Assembly (NCBI GenBank): GCA_902493145.1 | Contig: CABUOA010000009.1 | Coordinates: 5,294-69,293 of the forward strand | Source of the DNA: an uncultured Collinsella sp. | GTDB lineage: Bacteria > Actinomycetota > Coriobacteriia > Coriobacteriales > Coriobacteriaceae | Direction: 5' to 3' | DNA length: 64,000 bases | Made by a program: the position numbers and the translations under genes | In this document: positions 44,283 through 52,706 of the stretch, piece by piece | Layout of the letters: each line of letters starts with the position of its first letter | How positions within the stretch are numbered: position 1 is the stretch's first letter | Notes under the pieces: model-generated | What the model was told of the DNA's origin: nothing | Seen by the model: the letters and a program-made list of their open reading frames with translations, nothing else | The model's database searches: none

Positions 44283-45620
44283 ATGCAGTTCGATCAGGTG
44301 ACGGTTATCGGTGGCGGTCTGGCGGGTTCGGAATGCGCGATCCAGCTGGCAGACCGCGGTTTTGCCGTAAAGCTGTGCGAGATGCGCCCCCAGGTTAGCT
44401 CCCCGGCTCACCATACCGATCACTTGGCAGAGCTCGTCTGCTCCAATTCGTTTAAGTCGACCCGTCCGGATTCCGCGGCTGGTTTGCTGAAGGCCGAGCT
44501 TGAGCGCATGGGTTCAGTCCTGCTCGATTGCGCCCATCGCGCGGCTGTTCCCGCCGGCGGTGCCCTGGCAGTCGACCGCGTCAAGTTTTCCGAGCTTGTC
44601 GAGGCCGAGGTTGCCGCCCGTCCCAATATCGAGGTCGTGCACGGCGAGGTCACACAGATTCCCGAGGGCCACGTGGTCATTGCCGCGGGCCCGCTGTGTT
44701 CACCGGCGCTGAGCGAAGAGGTCATGAAGCTCGTCGGTGGCGACGCCCTTGCGTTCTTCGATGCCGCGGCGCCGATCGTCGATGCCTCCACGCTCGATAT
44801 GGACGTGCTGTTTTCGCAGTCGCGCTACGAGGAGCAGGGGAGCGGCGACTATCTCAACGCTCCGCTCAACAAGGAGGAGTACGAGGCCTTTATCGAGGCA
44901 CTTACCACGGCCGACCGCGTGGTGCTCAAAGACTTTGAGGGCGGCGATCTGTTTCAGGCCTGCCAACCTGCCGAGGAAGTTGCGCGCACCGGCAAGGACG
45001 CCATTCGCTTTGGCGCCATGAAGCCCGTCGGCCTCACCGACCCGCGTACCGGACGTCGCCCTTGGGCGGCGATTCAGCTGCGTGCCGAGAACAAGGAGAA
45101 GACCGCCTATAACCTGGTGGGCTTCCAGACCAACCTGACCTTTGGCGAGCAGAAGCGCGTCTTCCATATGGTGCCGGGCCTGGAGAACGCTGAGTTCTTC
45201 CGCTACGGTGTCATGCACCGCAATACCTTTGTCGACGCCCCGCACGTGCTCGATGGCACCTTTGCCGTGCCTGGTACCGGCGTGCGCCTGGCCGGTCAGA
45301 TCACCGGCACCGAGGGGTACATGGAAGCCGTGGCGACGGGTCTGCTCGCGGCGCTCAACACCTATGCCGAGGCTATCGGCGCCGCGGGCGTCGAGTTGCC
45401 CCGCGTGGGCGCCCTGGGCGCGCTCGTGGGCTATGCGACCGATCCTGCCACCGTGGGCTACCAGCCCATGCATGTCAACTTTGGCCTGGTGCCGCCACTC
45501 GAGGATGGTAAGCGCCGCAGCAAGCGCGACCGCTACCAGGCCTATGCGGACCGTGCGCTCGAGGCCCTTGATGCCTATCTGGCCACTCGCCCCGATCTGT
45601 TTGGAGGCGACCGGTCATAG
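44283..45620 (+). CDS. trmFO: Methylenetetrahydrofolate-tRNA-(uracil-5-)-methyltransferase TrmFO
   Basis: Flavoprotein that makes m5U54 in tRNA with methylene-THF. The 445 residues include the FAD-binding GGGLAGSECA, the ELVCSNSFKS motif and PVGLTDPRTGRRPWAAIQLR, LAGQITGTEGYMEA. ATG 44283 is nine bases after AAAGG; TTG 44277 is too close to that site. The terminal codons include GGAGG, which likely serves as ribosome site of xerC. Confidence 0.95.
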   Translation: MQFDQVTVIGGGLAGSECAIQLADRGFAVKLCEMRPQVSSPAHHTDHLAELVCSNSFKSTRPDSAAGLLKAELERMGSVLLDCAHRAAVPAGGALAVDRVKFSELVEAEVAARPNIEVVHGEVTQIPEGHVVIAAGPLCSPALSEEVMKLVGGDALAFFDAAAPIVDASTLDMDVLFSQSRYEEQGSGDYLNAPLNKEEYEAFIEALTTADRVVLKDFEGGDLFQACQPAEEVARTGKDAIRFGAMKPVGLTDPRTGRRPWAAIQLRAENKEKTAYNLVGFQTNLTFGEQKRVFHMVPGLENAEFFRYGVMHRNTFVDAPHVLDGTFAVPGTGVRLAGQITGTEGYMEAVATGLLAALNTYAEAIGAAGVELPRVGALGALVGYATDPATVGYQPMHVNFGLVPPLEDGKRRSKRDRYQAYADRALEALDAYLATRPDLFGGDRS

Positions 45621-46537
45621 CCTTTGACCTGTACGACACCGTCGACTCGTTTATCGCCTATATCGCACGTGTCGAGGGGCTTTCTCCCAATACGGTGACG
45701 GCCTATGGCTCGAGGCTGGAGCGCTTTGCTGTCTGGTGCGAGCGCGAGGATATCGATGCTTTCGCTGCCGACGTGCGCACCATTCGTCGCTATCTTGCCG
45801 AGCTTTCGCGTGAGCAGGTGGCTCCCCGAACGCTTGCGGCGCATCTGTCGGCTATCCGATCGCTCTATCGATGGATGGCTGCCGAGGGGGTCGTGGAGGG
45901 CGATGCAGTCTCGGCGATCGCATCGCCCAAGCTGCCGCGTGACCTGCCGGGCGTCCTTACGACCAAGCAGGTCGAGGCGCTGCTCAAGACGCCTGATACC
46001 TCAACACCCGCGGGACTGCGCGATGCGGCGATGCTCGAGCTGCTCTATGCCTCGGGCGCCCGTATCTCAGAGCTCGCAGCACTCAATGTGGAGTCCATTG
46101 CGTGGTCCGAACGCACGCTGCGCCTGTGGGGCAAGGGGAGCAAAGAACGTATCGTCCCTCTGTATCGTCGTGCGCTCGAGGCGACGCGTCTCTATATTGA
46201 GGAGGGGAGGCCGGAGTTGCTCGCTCAGGCAAAGCGTCGTGACCCCGCTACCGGGCCGCATCCGCTGCTTATATCGGCGCGCGGTAATCGCATGAGTGCC
46301 GCCATGCTCAGGCGGCGGTTTCATATGCTGGCGACGCTCGCCGGCATTCCGGCCGACATCGCCCCGCATGCGATGCGCCATACCTTTGCGACCGACTTGC
46401 TCGAGGGCGGCGCGGACCTGCGCTCGGTTCAAGAGCTGCTGGGTCATGCGAGCCTGTCCACGACGCAGATCTACACGCATCTCACGCCCGATCGGCTTAA
46501 ACGTGCCGTGGCTCAAGCTCATCCCCGCGGTGAGTAA
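45617..46537 (+). CDS. xerC: Tyrosine recombinase XerC/XerD-type, with apparent ATA start
   Basis: Site-specific recombinase expected to resolve chromosome dimers. The catalytic set is complete: Arg in GARISEL, Lys in GKGSKER, His-x-x-Arg in HAMRHTFAT, His in LGHAS and Tyr in TQIYTHLT. The N-terminal SAM-like domain begins with DLYDTVDSFIAYIARVEGLSPNTV, whose frame is open upstream only as far as 45572 and holds no ATG, GTG or TTG before 45695. ATA at 45617, nine bases after GGAGG and overlapping the trmFO stop as ATAG, is the best start. Starting at GTG 45695 would delete 26 conserved residues. XerC versus XerD cannot be settled from sequence alone. Confidence 0.88.
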   Translation: MAFDLYDTVDSFIAYIARVEGLSPNTVTAYGSRLERFAVWCEREDIDAFAADVRTIRRYLAELSREQVAPRTLAAHLSAIRSLYRWMAAEGVVEGDAVSAIASPKLPRDLPGVLTTKQVEALLKTPDTSTPAGLRDAAMLELLYASGARISELAALNVESIAWSERTLRLWGKGSKERIVPLYRRALEATRLYIEEGRPELLAQAKRRDPATGPHPLLISARGNRMSAAMLRRRFHMLATLAGIPADIAPHAMRHTFATDLLEGGADLRSVQELLGHASLSTTQIYTHLTPDRLKRAVAQAHPRGE

Positions 46538-46603
46538 CGCGCGGCGATTTTTTGAGAGGGATGCCCTCCATGCCGCACTCAGGTGTGTGGTTTTGATTGC
46601 GGG

Positions 46604-46632
46604 TTGGCAGGAAGAAGCAATCCTGCTATCAT
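46604..46632 (+). promoter_or_regulatory. Promoter of rpsB-tsf
   Basis: TTGGCA at 46604-46609 and TATCAT at 46627-46632 are 17 bases apart, each one base off consensus. The transcript would have a leader of about 135 bases. Confidence 0.8.
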
Positions 46633-46696
46633 TCATCGGGTTGCTTCACGGCAACAGGTTTTTATCACGCACGCGCGGCTACTTCATACCGTGGTG

Positions 46697-46770
46697 CCCG
46701 GGCTTTGGTAGCACATGTCCGGGTTGGTTTTGGAGGATGACCCCGCGCGGAGGCAAACCACAGGAGGTTT
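46697..46770 (+). promoter_or_regulatory. Structured rpsB leader with possible SD sequestration
   Basis: CCCGG (46697-46701) can pair with CCGGG (46719-46723). AAACC (46755-46759) can pair either with GGTTT at 46726-46730 or with GGTTT at 46766-46770, and the latter folds up the ribosome site AGGAGG (46762-46767). The two choices exclude each other, as in autoregulated ribosomal-protein leaders. Stems are short and this is inference. Confidence 0.4.
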
Positions 46771-46773
46771 AAC

Positions 46774-47502
46774 ATGGCTACCAAGATTAATATCCGCACC
46801 CTGCTCGAGGCCGGCTGCCACTTCGGTCACCAGACCCGTCGCTGGAACCCCAAGATGAAGCCGTTCATCTTCGGTGAGCGCAACGGCATCTACATCCTCG
46901 ACCTCAAGCAGACTATCCTCGACGCCGACCAGGCCTACACCTTCGTCAAGAACGTCGCCAAGGGCGGCAACGTGCTGTTCGTCGGCACCAAGAAGCAGGC
47001 TCAGGAGGCCGTCAAGAACGCTGCTGAGCGCGCCAACATGCCTTACATCAACCAGCGTTGGCTCGGCGGCATGCTGACCAACTTCGTCACCATCCGCTCC
47101 CGCATCAACCGCATGGAGGAGCTCGAGGCCATGGTCGAGGACGGCCGCATGGCAGTGCTCCCCAAGAAGGAGCAGGCTGTTCTCGGCAAGGAGCTCACCA
47201 AGCTCCAGACCAACCTCGGTGGCGCCCGCGACATGAAGGGTCTGCCCCAGGCTCTCTTTGTCATCGACACCAAGCGCGAGGAGAACGCCATCAAGGAGGC
47301 TCAGCGCCTGAACATCCCCGTCGTCGCTCTGATCGACACCAACTCCGATCCCGACGAGGTCGAGTACGGCATCCCCTGCAACGATGACGCTATCTCTGCT
47401 GTCACCCTTATGTGCGAGCTCATGGCTGACGCCTGCCTCGCTGGCTCCGGCAAGGAGCAGGTCTCCGAGGCCGAGATGGCCGCTGAGCCCAAGGCCGAGT
47501 AA
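46774..47502 (+). CDS. rpsB: 30S ribosomal protein S2
   Basis: A 242-residue small-subunit protein. It matches S2 throughout: LLEAGCHFGHQTRRWNPKM, FIFGERNGIYILDL, NQRWLGGMLTN and the C-terminal IPCNDDAISAVTLM. The ATG is six bases after AGGAGG. tsf follows after 45 bases, the standard pairing. Confidence 0.97.
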   Translation: MATKINIRTLLEAGCHFGHQTRRWNPKMKPFIFGERNGIYILDLKQTILDADQAYTFVKNVAKGGNVLFVGTKKQAQEAVKNAAERANMPYINQRWLGGMLTNFVTIRSRINRMEELEAMVEDGRMAVLPKKEQAVLGKELTKLQTNLGGARDMKGLPQALFVIDTKREENAIKEAQRLNIPVVALIDTNSDPDEVEYGIPCNDDAISAVTLMCELMADACLAGSGKEQVSEAEMAAEPKAE

Positions 47503-47547
47503 ATCAGTCTTAGTTAATTCTTTTTCATCTCTTTGAAAGGAACCACA

Positions 47548-48417
47548 ATGGCCCAGATTACCGCCGCTATGGTCAAGCAGCTCCGCGAGATGACCGACTC
47601 CCCGATGATGGAGTGCAAGAAGGCTCTCGTCGAGGCTGACGGCGACATGGACGCCGCTGTCGACGTTCTGCGCAAGAACGGCCTCGCCAAGGCTGCTAAG
47701 AAGGCTGGCCGCGAGACCAACGAGGGCGCTGTAGCCGCGTTCGTCTCCGAGGATGGCAAGACCGGCGCTCTGCTTGAGCTCTCCTGCGAGACCGACTTCG
47801 TTGGCTCCAACGCCAAGTTCACCGGCTTTGCTTCCAAGGTCGCCGAGGTTGTCGCCACCACCGAGCCGGCCGATGTCGATGCTCTGCTCGAGAAGCCGAT
47901 GGGCGAGGAGACCGTTTCCTCCGAGCTCACCGAGATGATTCACATCATGGGCGAGAACATGAAGATCTCCCGCTTCGCTGCCCGCAAGGCCGAGAACGGC
48001 GCGCTCGCTTCTTACATCCACATGGGTGGTAAGATCGGCGTCCTCGTCGAGTTTGCTTTCGAGAAGGCCGAGACCGCTCAGGCTGAGTCCTTCAAGACCT
48101 TCGCTCACGACGTTGCCCTTCAGGTTGCCGCCGTCGCACCGATCTGCGCTACTCGCGATCAGGTTCCGGCCGAGACCGTCGAGCACGAGAAGCAGATCTA
48201 CATGGCCCAGGCTGCCGAGTCCGGCAAGCCCGAGGCGATCCAGGAGAAGATGGCTGTTGGCCGTCTGGAGAAGTTCTACAAGCAGTCCGTGCTCACCGAG
48301 CAGGAGTTCATCAAGGACAGCTCCCTCACCATCAAGAAGTACGCTGAGCAGGTCTCCAAGGAGCTCGGCGACACCATTACCGTCGTTGCCTTTGACCGTC
48401 TGGTCCGTGGCGAGTAA
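47548..48417 (+). CDS. tsf: Elongation factor Ts
   Basis: Nucleotide-exchange factor of EF-Tu. The 289 residues show the N-terminal UBA-like domain (LREMTDSPMMECKKAL, AKKAGRETNEG) and the ELSCETDFV core motif. ATG 47548 follows GAAAGGAA and begins the conserved sequence; an in-frame ATG-like start 15 bases upstream is not supported. A strong terminator follows. Confidence 0.97.
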   Translation: MAQITAAMVKQLREMTDSPMMECKKALVEADGDMDAAVDVLRKNGLAKAAKKAGRETNEGAVAAFVSEDGKTGALLELSCETDFVGSNAKFTGFASKVAEVVATTEPADVDALLEKPMGEETVSSELTEMIHIMGENMKISRFAARKAENGALASYIHMGGKIGVLVEFAFEKAETAQAESFKTFAHDVALQVAAVAPICATRDQVPAETVEHEKQIYMAQAAESGKPEAIQEKMAVGRLEKFYKQSVLTEQEFIKDSSLTIKKYAEQVSKELGDTITVVAFDRLVRGE

Positions 48418-48440
48418 ATAAGCTCTTGTAGCTGGTAATG

Positions 48441-48475
48441 AGCAGGCTGTGGGTTTTACTCACAGCCTGCTTTTT
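48441..48475 (+). terminator. Terminator after tsf
   Basis: AGCAGGCTGTG (48441-48451) pairs perfectly with CACAGCCTGCT (48461-48471), then TTTTC. Confidence 0.93.
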
Positions 48476-48534
48476 CATGGCTCTTATCAGAGCCTTTGAT
48501 ATCATATTGAGAGTCTAATTAAAGGAGGATCGCT

Positions 48535-49257
48535 TTGTCCGACATCCGATATAAACGCGTGCTTCTTAAGCTTTCCGGCGAAGCACTGATGGGCGACGGC
48601 CAATATGGCATCGACCCCAAGGTTACCGACCATCTTGCCAAGCAGGTCAAGGAGCTGCTCGCCGTTGGCCATGAGGTCGGCGTCGTTGTCGGCGGCGGCA
48701 ATATTTTCCGTGGCATGGCCGGCGCTGCCGGTGGCATGGAGCGTGCTCAGGCCGACTACATGGGCATGCTGGCAACCGTTATGAACGCGCTTGCTCTGCA
48801 GGATGCCTTCGAGCATAACGATGTTCCCTGCCGCGTGATGAGCGCTATCCAGATGAACGAGATCTGCGAGCCCTATATTCGCCGTCGCGCCATCAACCAC
48901 CTTTCCAAGGGCAATGTCGTTATTTTTGCCGCCGGTTCGGGCAATCCGTACTTTACGACCGACACCGCCGCGGCTCTTCGTGCGTGCGAGATCGGCGCTG
49001 AGATTCTGATTAAAGCCACCAAGGTTGACGGCATCTACGACAAGGATCCCGTCAAGTGCGCCGATGCCGTCCGTTTTGACAAGATTACCTATCACGAGGT
49101 TCTCGTTCGCGGCCTGCAGGTTATGGATTCCACGGCTACGGCTCTGTGTCAGGATAACCGTATGCCTATTTTGGTCCTCAACATCGATGGCGAGGACACC
49201 GTCAAGCGCGCGCTCGCGGGTGAGCCCGTCGGCACGCTCGTCTATCAGGAGGATTAA
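48535..49257 (+). CDS. pyrH: UMP kinase
   Basis: Phosphorylates UMP to UDP; bacterial type of the amino acid kinase fold. The 240 residues contain LLKLSGEALMG, VVGGGNIFRG, and ATKVDGIYDKDP. The start is TTG 48535 behind AAAGGAGG. It heads a run of eight closely packed genes to proS; the order pyrH-frr-uppS-cdsA-dxr-rseP-ispG is conserved across bacteria. Confidence 0.96.
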   Translation: MSDIRYKRVLLKLSGEALMGDGQYGIDPKVTDHLAKQVKELLAVGHEVGVVVGGGNIFRGMAGAAGGMERAQADYMGMLATVMNALALQDAFEHNDVPCRVMSAIQMNEICEPYIRRRAINHLSKGNVVIFAAGSGNPYFTTDTAAALRACEIGAEILIKATKVDGIYDKDPVKCADAVRFDKITYHEVLVRGLQVMDSTATALCQDNRMPILVLNIDGEDTVKRALAGEPVGTLVYQED

Positions 49258-49259
49258 GC

Positions 49260-49796
49260 ATGGCAGAGAACATCACCGCCCATATGGACAAGTCGCTCGA
49301 GTCCCTCAAGCATAACTTCTCCAAGGTCCGTACCGGTCGCGCCAACGCCAACATTCTGTCCGACATCACCGTCGATTATTACGGTGTCCCCACGCCGGTC
49401 GCGCAGATTGCCGCCGTCAAGACCCCCGAGGCTCACATGCTGCTCATCGAGCCGTGGGACAAGGCGCTCATCAACGCTATCGTCAAGGCCATCGGCGCTT
49501 CCGATCTGGGCATTACCCCCAACTCCGATGGCACCGTCGTTCGTCTGCCGTTCCCGGCCCCCACTGAGGAGCGCCGTCGCGAGCTCGTCAAGGAGTGCCG
49601 TGAGTACGCCGAGCAGGCCAAGGTGTCTATTCGTAACATCCGTCGCGACTTCAACAACAAGCTCGAGCGCGATGAGGAGCTCACCGAGGACGATGTCCGT
49701 CGCGAGCAGGCCAAGGTCCAGAAGCACACCGATGAGTATGTCGCCAAGGTCGAGGAGCTTCTGAAGGAAAAAGAAGCCGAGGTCATGGAGATCTAA
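49260..49796 (+). CDS. frr: Ribosome recycling factor
   Basis: Splits post-termination ribosomes with EF-G. The 178 residues show LKHNFSKVRTGRANANILSDI, PEAHMLLIEPWDKA and the long helical VSIRNIRRDFNNKL. The ATG lies two bases after the pyrH stop. Confidence 0.97.
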   Translation: MAENITAHMDKSLESLKHNFSKVRTGRANANILSDITVDYYGVPTPVAQIAAVKTPEAHMLLIEPWDKALINAIVKAIGASDLGITPNSDGTVVRLPFPAPTEERRRELVKECREYAEQAKVSIRNIRRDFNNKLERDEELTEDDVRREQAKVQKHTDEYVAKVEELLKEKEAEVMEI

Positions 49797-49797
49797 G

Positions 49798-50592
49798 GTG
49801 CAATACGACGAGCATAAACTGGTCGAGTACTTTGCCGACGCCCCTGCGGGCGTCGGTTTTTCCGACCTTGACCTCAATAACATTCCGCACCATATCTCGT
49901 GCATCATGGACGGCAACGGTCGTTGGGCCACGTCGCGCGGTCTTGCACGCACCGAGGGTCATAAGGCAGGTATCCTCTCGCTGCGCGAGATCATTACCGC
50001 CTGCGTGCGCCTGGGCGTCGACGTGCTTTCTGCCTATGCGTTTTCTACCGAAAACTGGAACCGTCCGCAGCATGAGGTCAACGTCTTGATGCATCTGTTT
50101 GCCAAGACGTTTATCGACGAGCTGCCGCTTCTGAAGCGCGAAAATGTGCGTGTTGTCTTTTTGGGCGACATTTCCGCGCTGCCCAAGAAGACCCGCGACG
50201 TTTTTGAACGCGGTCTTGCCGAGTGCGCCGATCACACCGGTATGACGCTGGCGCTTGCCGTCAACTACGGCGCGCGTGCCGAGATTACCCGCGCTGTCCG
50301 TCAGATTGCACTCGACGCTGCCGCCGGTAAGATCGATCCTGCCGCAATTGATGACGACATGGTGGCTTCCCACCTCTATACCGCCGGCCTTCCCGATCCT
50401 GAGCTTGTGATTCGCACCTCAGGTGAGCTGCGCCTTTCGAACTATCTGTTGTGGCAGGTGGCTTATTCCGAATTCTACGTCACCGATACCTATTGGCCCG
50501 ACTTTGATCGTTGGGGCCTTGTCGACGCCATTTTGGCCTATCAGGGCCGTGACCGTAGGTTTGGTGGACTGAGCAAGACCGAGGAGGCTTAA
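49798..50592 (+). CDS. uppS: Isoprenyl transferase (undecaprenyl diphosphate synthase)
   Basis: cis-Prenyltransferase that makes the C55 lipid carrier for wall synthesis. The 264 residues carry HHISCIMDGNGRWA with the catalytic Asp, YAFSTENWNRP and IRTSGELRLSNYLLWQ. The start is GTG 49798, one base after the frr stop. About 28 residues precede the catalytic segment. Product chain length cannot be read from sequence. Confidence 0.95.
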   Translation: MQYDEHKLVEYFADAPAGVGFSDLDLNNIPHHISCIMDGNGRWATSRGLARTEGHKAGILSLREIITACVRLGVDVLSAYAFSTENWNRPQHEVNVLMHLFAKTFIDELPLLKRENVRVVFLGDISALPKKTRDVFERGLAECADHTGMTLALAVNYGARAEITRAVRQIALDAAAGKIDPAAIDDDMVASHLYTAGLPDPELVIRTSGELRLSNYLLWQVAYSEFYVTDTYWPDFDRWGLVDAILAYQGRDRRFGGLSKTEEA

Positions 50593-50594
50593 TC

Positions 50595-51494
50595 GTGTCC
50601 GATCGTCCCAAGGCATCTGCTCCCAAGACGCCTGTGCGCAAAGCTGCCACTGCGGGAGCGCCTGCAGCGAAGAGCGGCACCGGTTCGTGGCTGGCGGGCT
50701 TTATTACCCGTGCCGCCGCCGGTATCGTCTACGCCGTTGTCTTTATCCTGTGCCTGGTTTTGGGTATCGTGCCCACGGCCATCTTTGTTTCTGTCATGAG
50801 CGGTCTGTGCTGCTATGAGTTTTTCCGTATGACAAGGCTCGATGGCAAGATGGCTAACGAGCGCATGGGTATCGCTGCCGCCGTACTCTTTCCGCTGTCG
50901 GCGTTGGGCGATTCGATGTTGCTGAATGCCCTGCTTTTTGCCTTGATGCTCGCTGTGGGCATTTGGTATGTCTGGTCGCCGCGTACCCGCATCTCTGATG
51001 TGGCCGTGACGCTCATGGGTCCCATCTACACTGGCTTTATGCTGTCGGCTATCGTGCTGCTGCGCGATGCCGTGCCCGGTTTTGCCGGCGCCCTGCTTTC
51101 AGTGGGCGTTTGCGCGTCCCTTTGGGTCTCCGATTCGTTTGCCTACATCGTGGGCAGCCGTATCGGCAAGCACAAGATGGTTCCCAAGATCTCTCCCAAA
51201 AAGAGCTGGGAGGGGTTTGCCGGCGGCATCTTGGGCTCGGTTTTGATTTGGCTCATCCTGTGGGCGACGCACTTCTACAAGCTCAGCCTGCCCTATGCGC
51301 TGCTGTGCGGCGTGGTCGTGTCCATTCTGGGCGTTATCGGCGACCTTATCGAGTCGCGCATCAAGCGCGGTGTGGGCGTCAAAGATTCCGGCAACCTTAT
51401 CCCGGGCCACGGCGGAATGCTCGATCGTAGCGATTCGCTTATCTTCGGCTGCATCACCGCGCAGCTGTTGCTGATGATCGGAGGCGTGCTGTAA
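50595..51494 (+). CDS. cdsA: Phosphatidate cytidylyltransferase (CDP-diacylglycerol synthase)
   Basis: Integral membrane enzyme making CDP-diacylglycerol for phospholipids. The 299 residues have about seven hydrophobic helices behind a 30-residue basic N-terminus, and the family signature SRIKRGVGVKDSG followed by IPGHGGMLDRSDSL. SPKKSWEGFAGG is also conserved. The start is GTG 50595; the last base of the stop is shared with the dxr start. Confidence 0.95.
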   Translation: MSDRPKASAPKTPVRKAATAGAPAAKSGTGSWLAGFITRAAAGIVYAVVFILCLVLGIVPTAIFVSVMSGLCCYEFFRMTRLDGKMANERMGIAAAVLFPLSALGDSMLLNALLFALMLAVGIWYVWSPRTRISDVAVTLMGPIYTGFMLSAIVLLRDAVPGFAGALLSVGVCASLWVSDSFAYIVGSRIGKHKMVPKISPKKSWEGFAGGILGSVLIWLILWATHFYKLSLPYALLCGVVVSILGVIGDLIESRIKRGVGVKDSGNLIPGHGGMLDRSDSLIFGCITAQLLLMIGGVL

Positions 51495-52681
51495 TGTCCT
51501 TCCAGACGACGTATGGCCCCGATGGACGCCTTCGCGTTGCCATCCTGGGTTGTACGGGCTCTATCGGCACCCAGGCGCTCGATGTGTGCCGCCAGCATGC
51601 CGATCGCCTGCAGGTGACGGCGCTGTCCGTTAACTCCAGTACCTCCGAGCTCGTTGCCGCTGCCCGCGAGCTCTCGGTTCCGGCGGTTGCCGTGGCCGAT
51701 GTCGATCATGGCGATGACGCCGTGCTGCAGGAGTTGCCCGAGGGAACGAAGCTCGGCGTTGGCGCGCAGGCGGTTTGCGAGCTCGCGCATCGCGACGATG
51801 TCGACTGCGTGCTTGTCGCTATTGTGGGCGCCGCCGGTCTCGAGGCGAGCCATGCGGCCTTGACCTCGAATAAGCGCCTTGCCCTTGCCAACAAGGAGTC
51901 CCTCGTCGTCGGTGGCGACTTGCTTATGCCGTTGGCACAACCGGGCCAGCTTATTCCGGTCGACTCTGAGCATTCCGCCATCTACCAGTGCTATCTGGGG
52001 GAGAACCCGCGCGAGGCCCACTGCATTTGGCTCACCTGCTCGGGCGGTCCGTTCTTTGGCCGCACGCGCGACGAGCTCGATCGCGTGACGCGTGCCGATG
52101 CCCTCGCGCATCCCACGTGGGCCATGGGTGCCAAGATTACCATTGACTCCGCCACCCTCATGAATAAGGGCCTGGAGCGCATTGAGGCCATGCATCTGTT
52201 TAACTGCGACCTCGATTTCATTAACGTGGTCGTGCAGCGTCAGTCCAAGATTCACTCTATGGTCGAGTTCGCCGACGGCTCCGTGATGGCGCATCTCGGT
52301 GCATCCGACATGCGTATTCCCATCCAGTTCGCGTTCTCGTATCCCGAGCGTTGGGATACTCCGGCGCCTCGTATCGATTTCCGCGAGCTGGGGCAGCTCA
52401 CGTTTGATGCTGCCGACATGGATACCTTCCGCTGTCTGGCACTGGCCGAGCGTGCCGGCAAGACGGGTGGCACCATGCCGTGCGTGCTCAATGCCGCCAA
52501 CGAGGTCGCCGTCGATGCCTTCCTGCACGATGGCTGCAGCTTTACCGATATCGATCGCATTGTGGAATCCTGCATGGACGCCCACGATATGCAGGTGGTC
52601 GATTCGTTTGAGCAGCTTCGCGACACCGATGCGTGGGCGCGTGAAAAGGCTGCGCAGGTGCTCGCCGCAACCCGTTCCTAA
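51494..52681 (+). CDS. dxr: 1-deoxy-D-xylulose 5-phosphate reductoisomerase
   Basis: Makes MEP, the committed step of the non-mevalonate isoprenoid pathway. The 395 residues show the NADPH loop LGCTGSIGTQALDV, LANKESLVVGG, PVDSEHSAIYQ and GASDMRIPIQFAFSYPERW. ATG 51494 overlaps the cdsA stop. With ispG two genes on, it commits this operon to isoprenoid supply for UppS. Confidence 0.96.
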   Translation: MSFQTTYGPDGRLRVAILGCTGSIGTQALDVCRQHADRLQVTALSVNSSTSELVAAARELSVPAVAVADVDHGDDAVLQELPEGTKLGVGAQAVCELAHRDDVDCVLVAIVGAAGLEASHAALTSNKRLALANKESLVVGGDLLMPLAQPGQLIPVDSEHSAIYQCYLGENPREAHCIWLTCSGGPFFGRTRDELDRVTRADALAHPTWAMGAKITIDSATLMNKGLERIEAMHLFNCDLDFINVVVQRQSKIHSMVEFADGSVMAHLGASDMRIPIQFAFSYPERWDTPAPRIDFRELGQLTFDAADMDTFRCLALAERAGKTGGTMPCVLNAANEVAVDAFLHDGCSFTDIDRIVESCMDAHDMQVVDSFEQLRDTDAWAREKAAQVLAATRS

Positions 52682-52706
52682 CCCATAAGGATTGCTTTTT
52701 CGTTTT

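Noticed and set aside
45695..45697. GTG at 45695 as the xerC start
   Set aside because: It would delete 26 residues of the conserved N-terminal DNA-binding domain and has no ribosome site.
46684..48186. A 500-codon open frame antisense to rpsB and tsf
   Set aside because: Leucine/glycine-rich shadow of two conserved genes.
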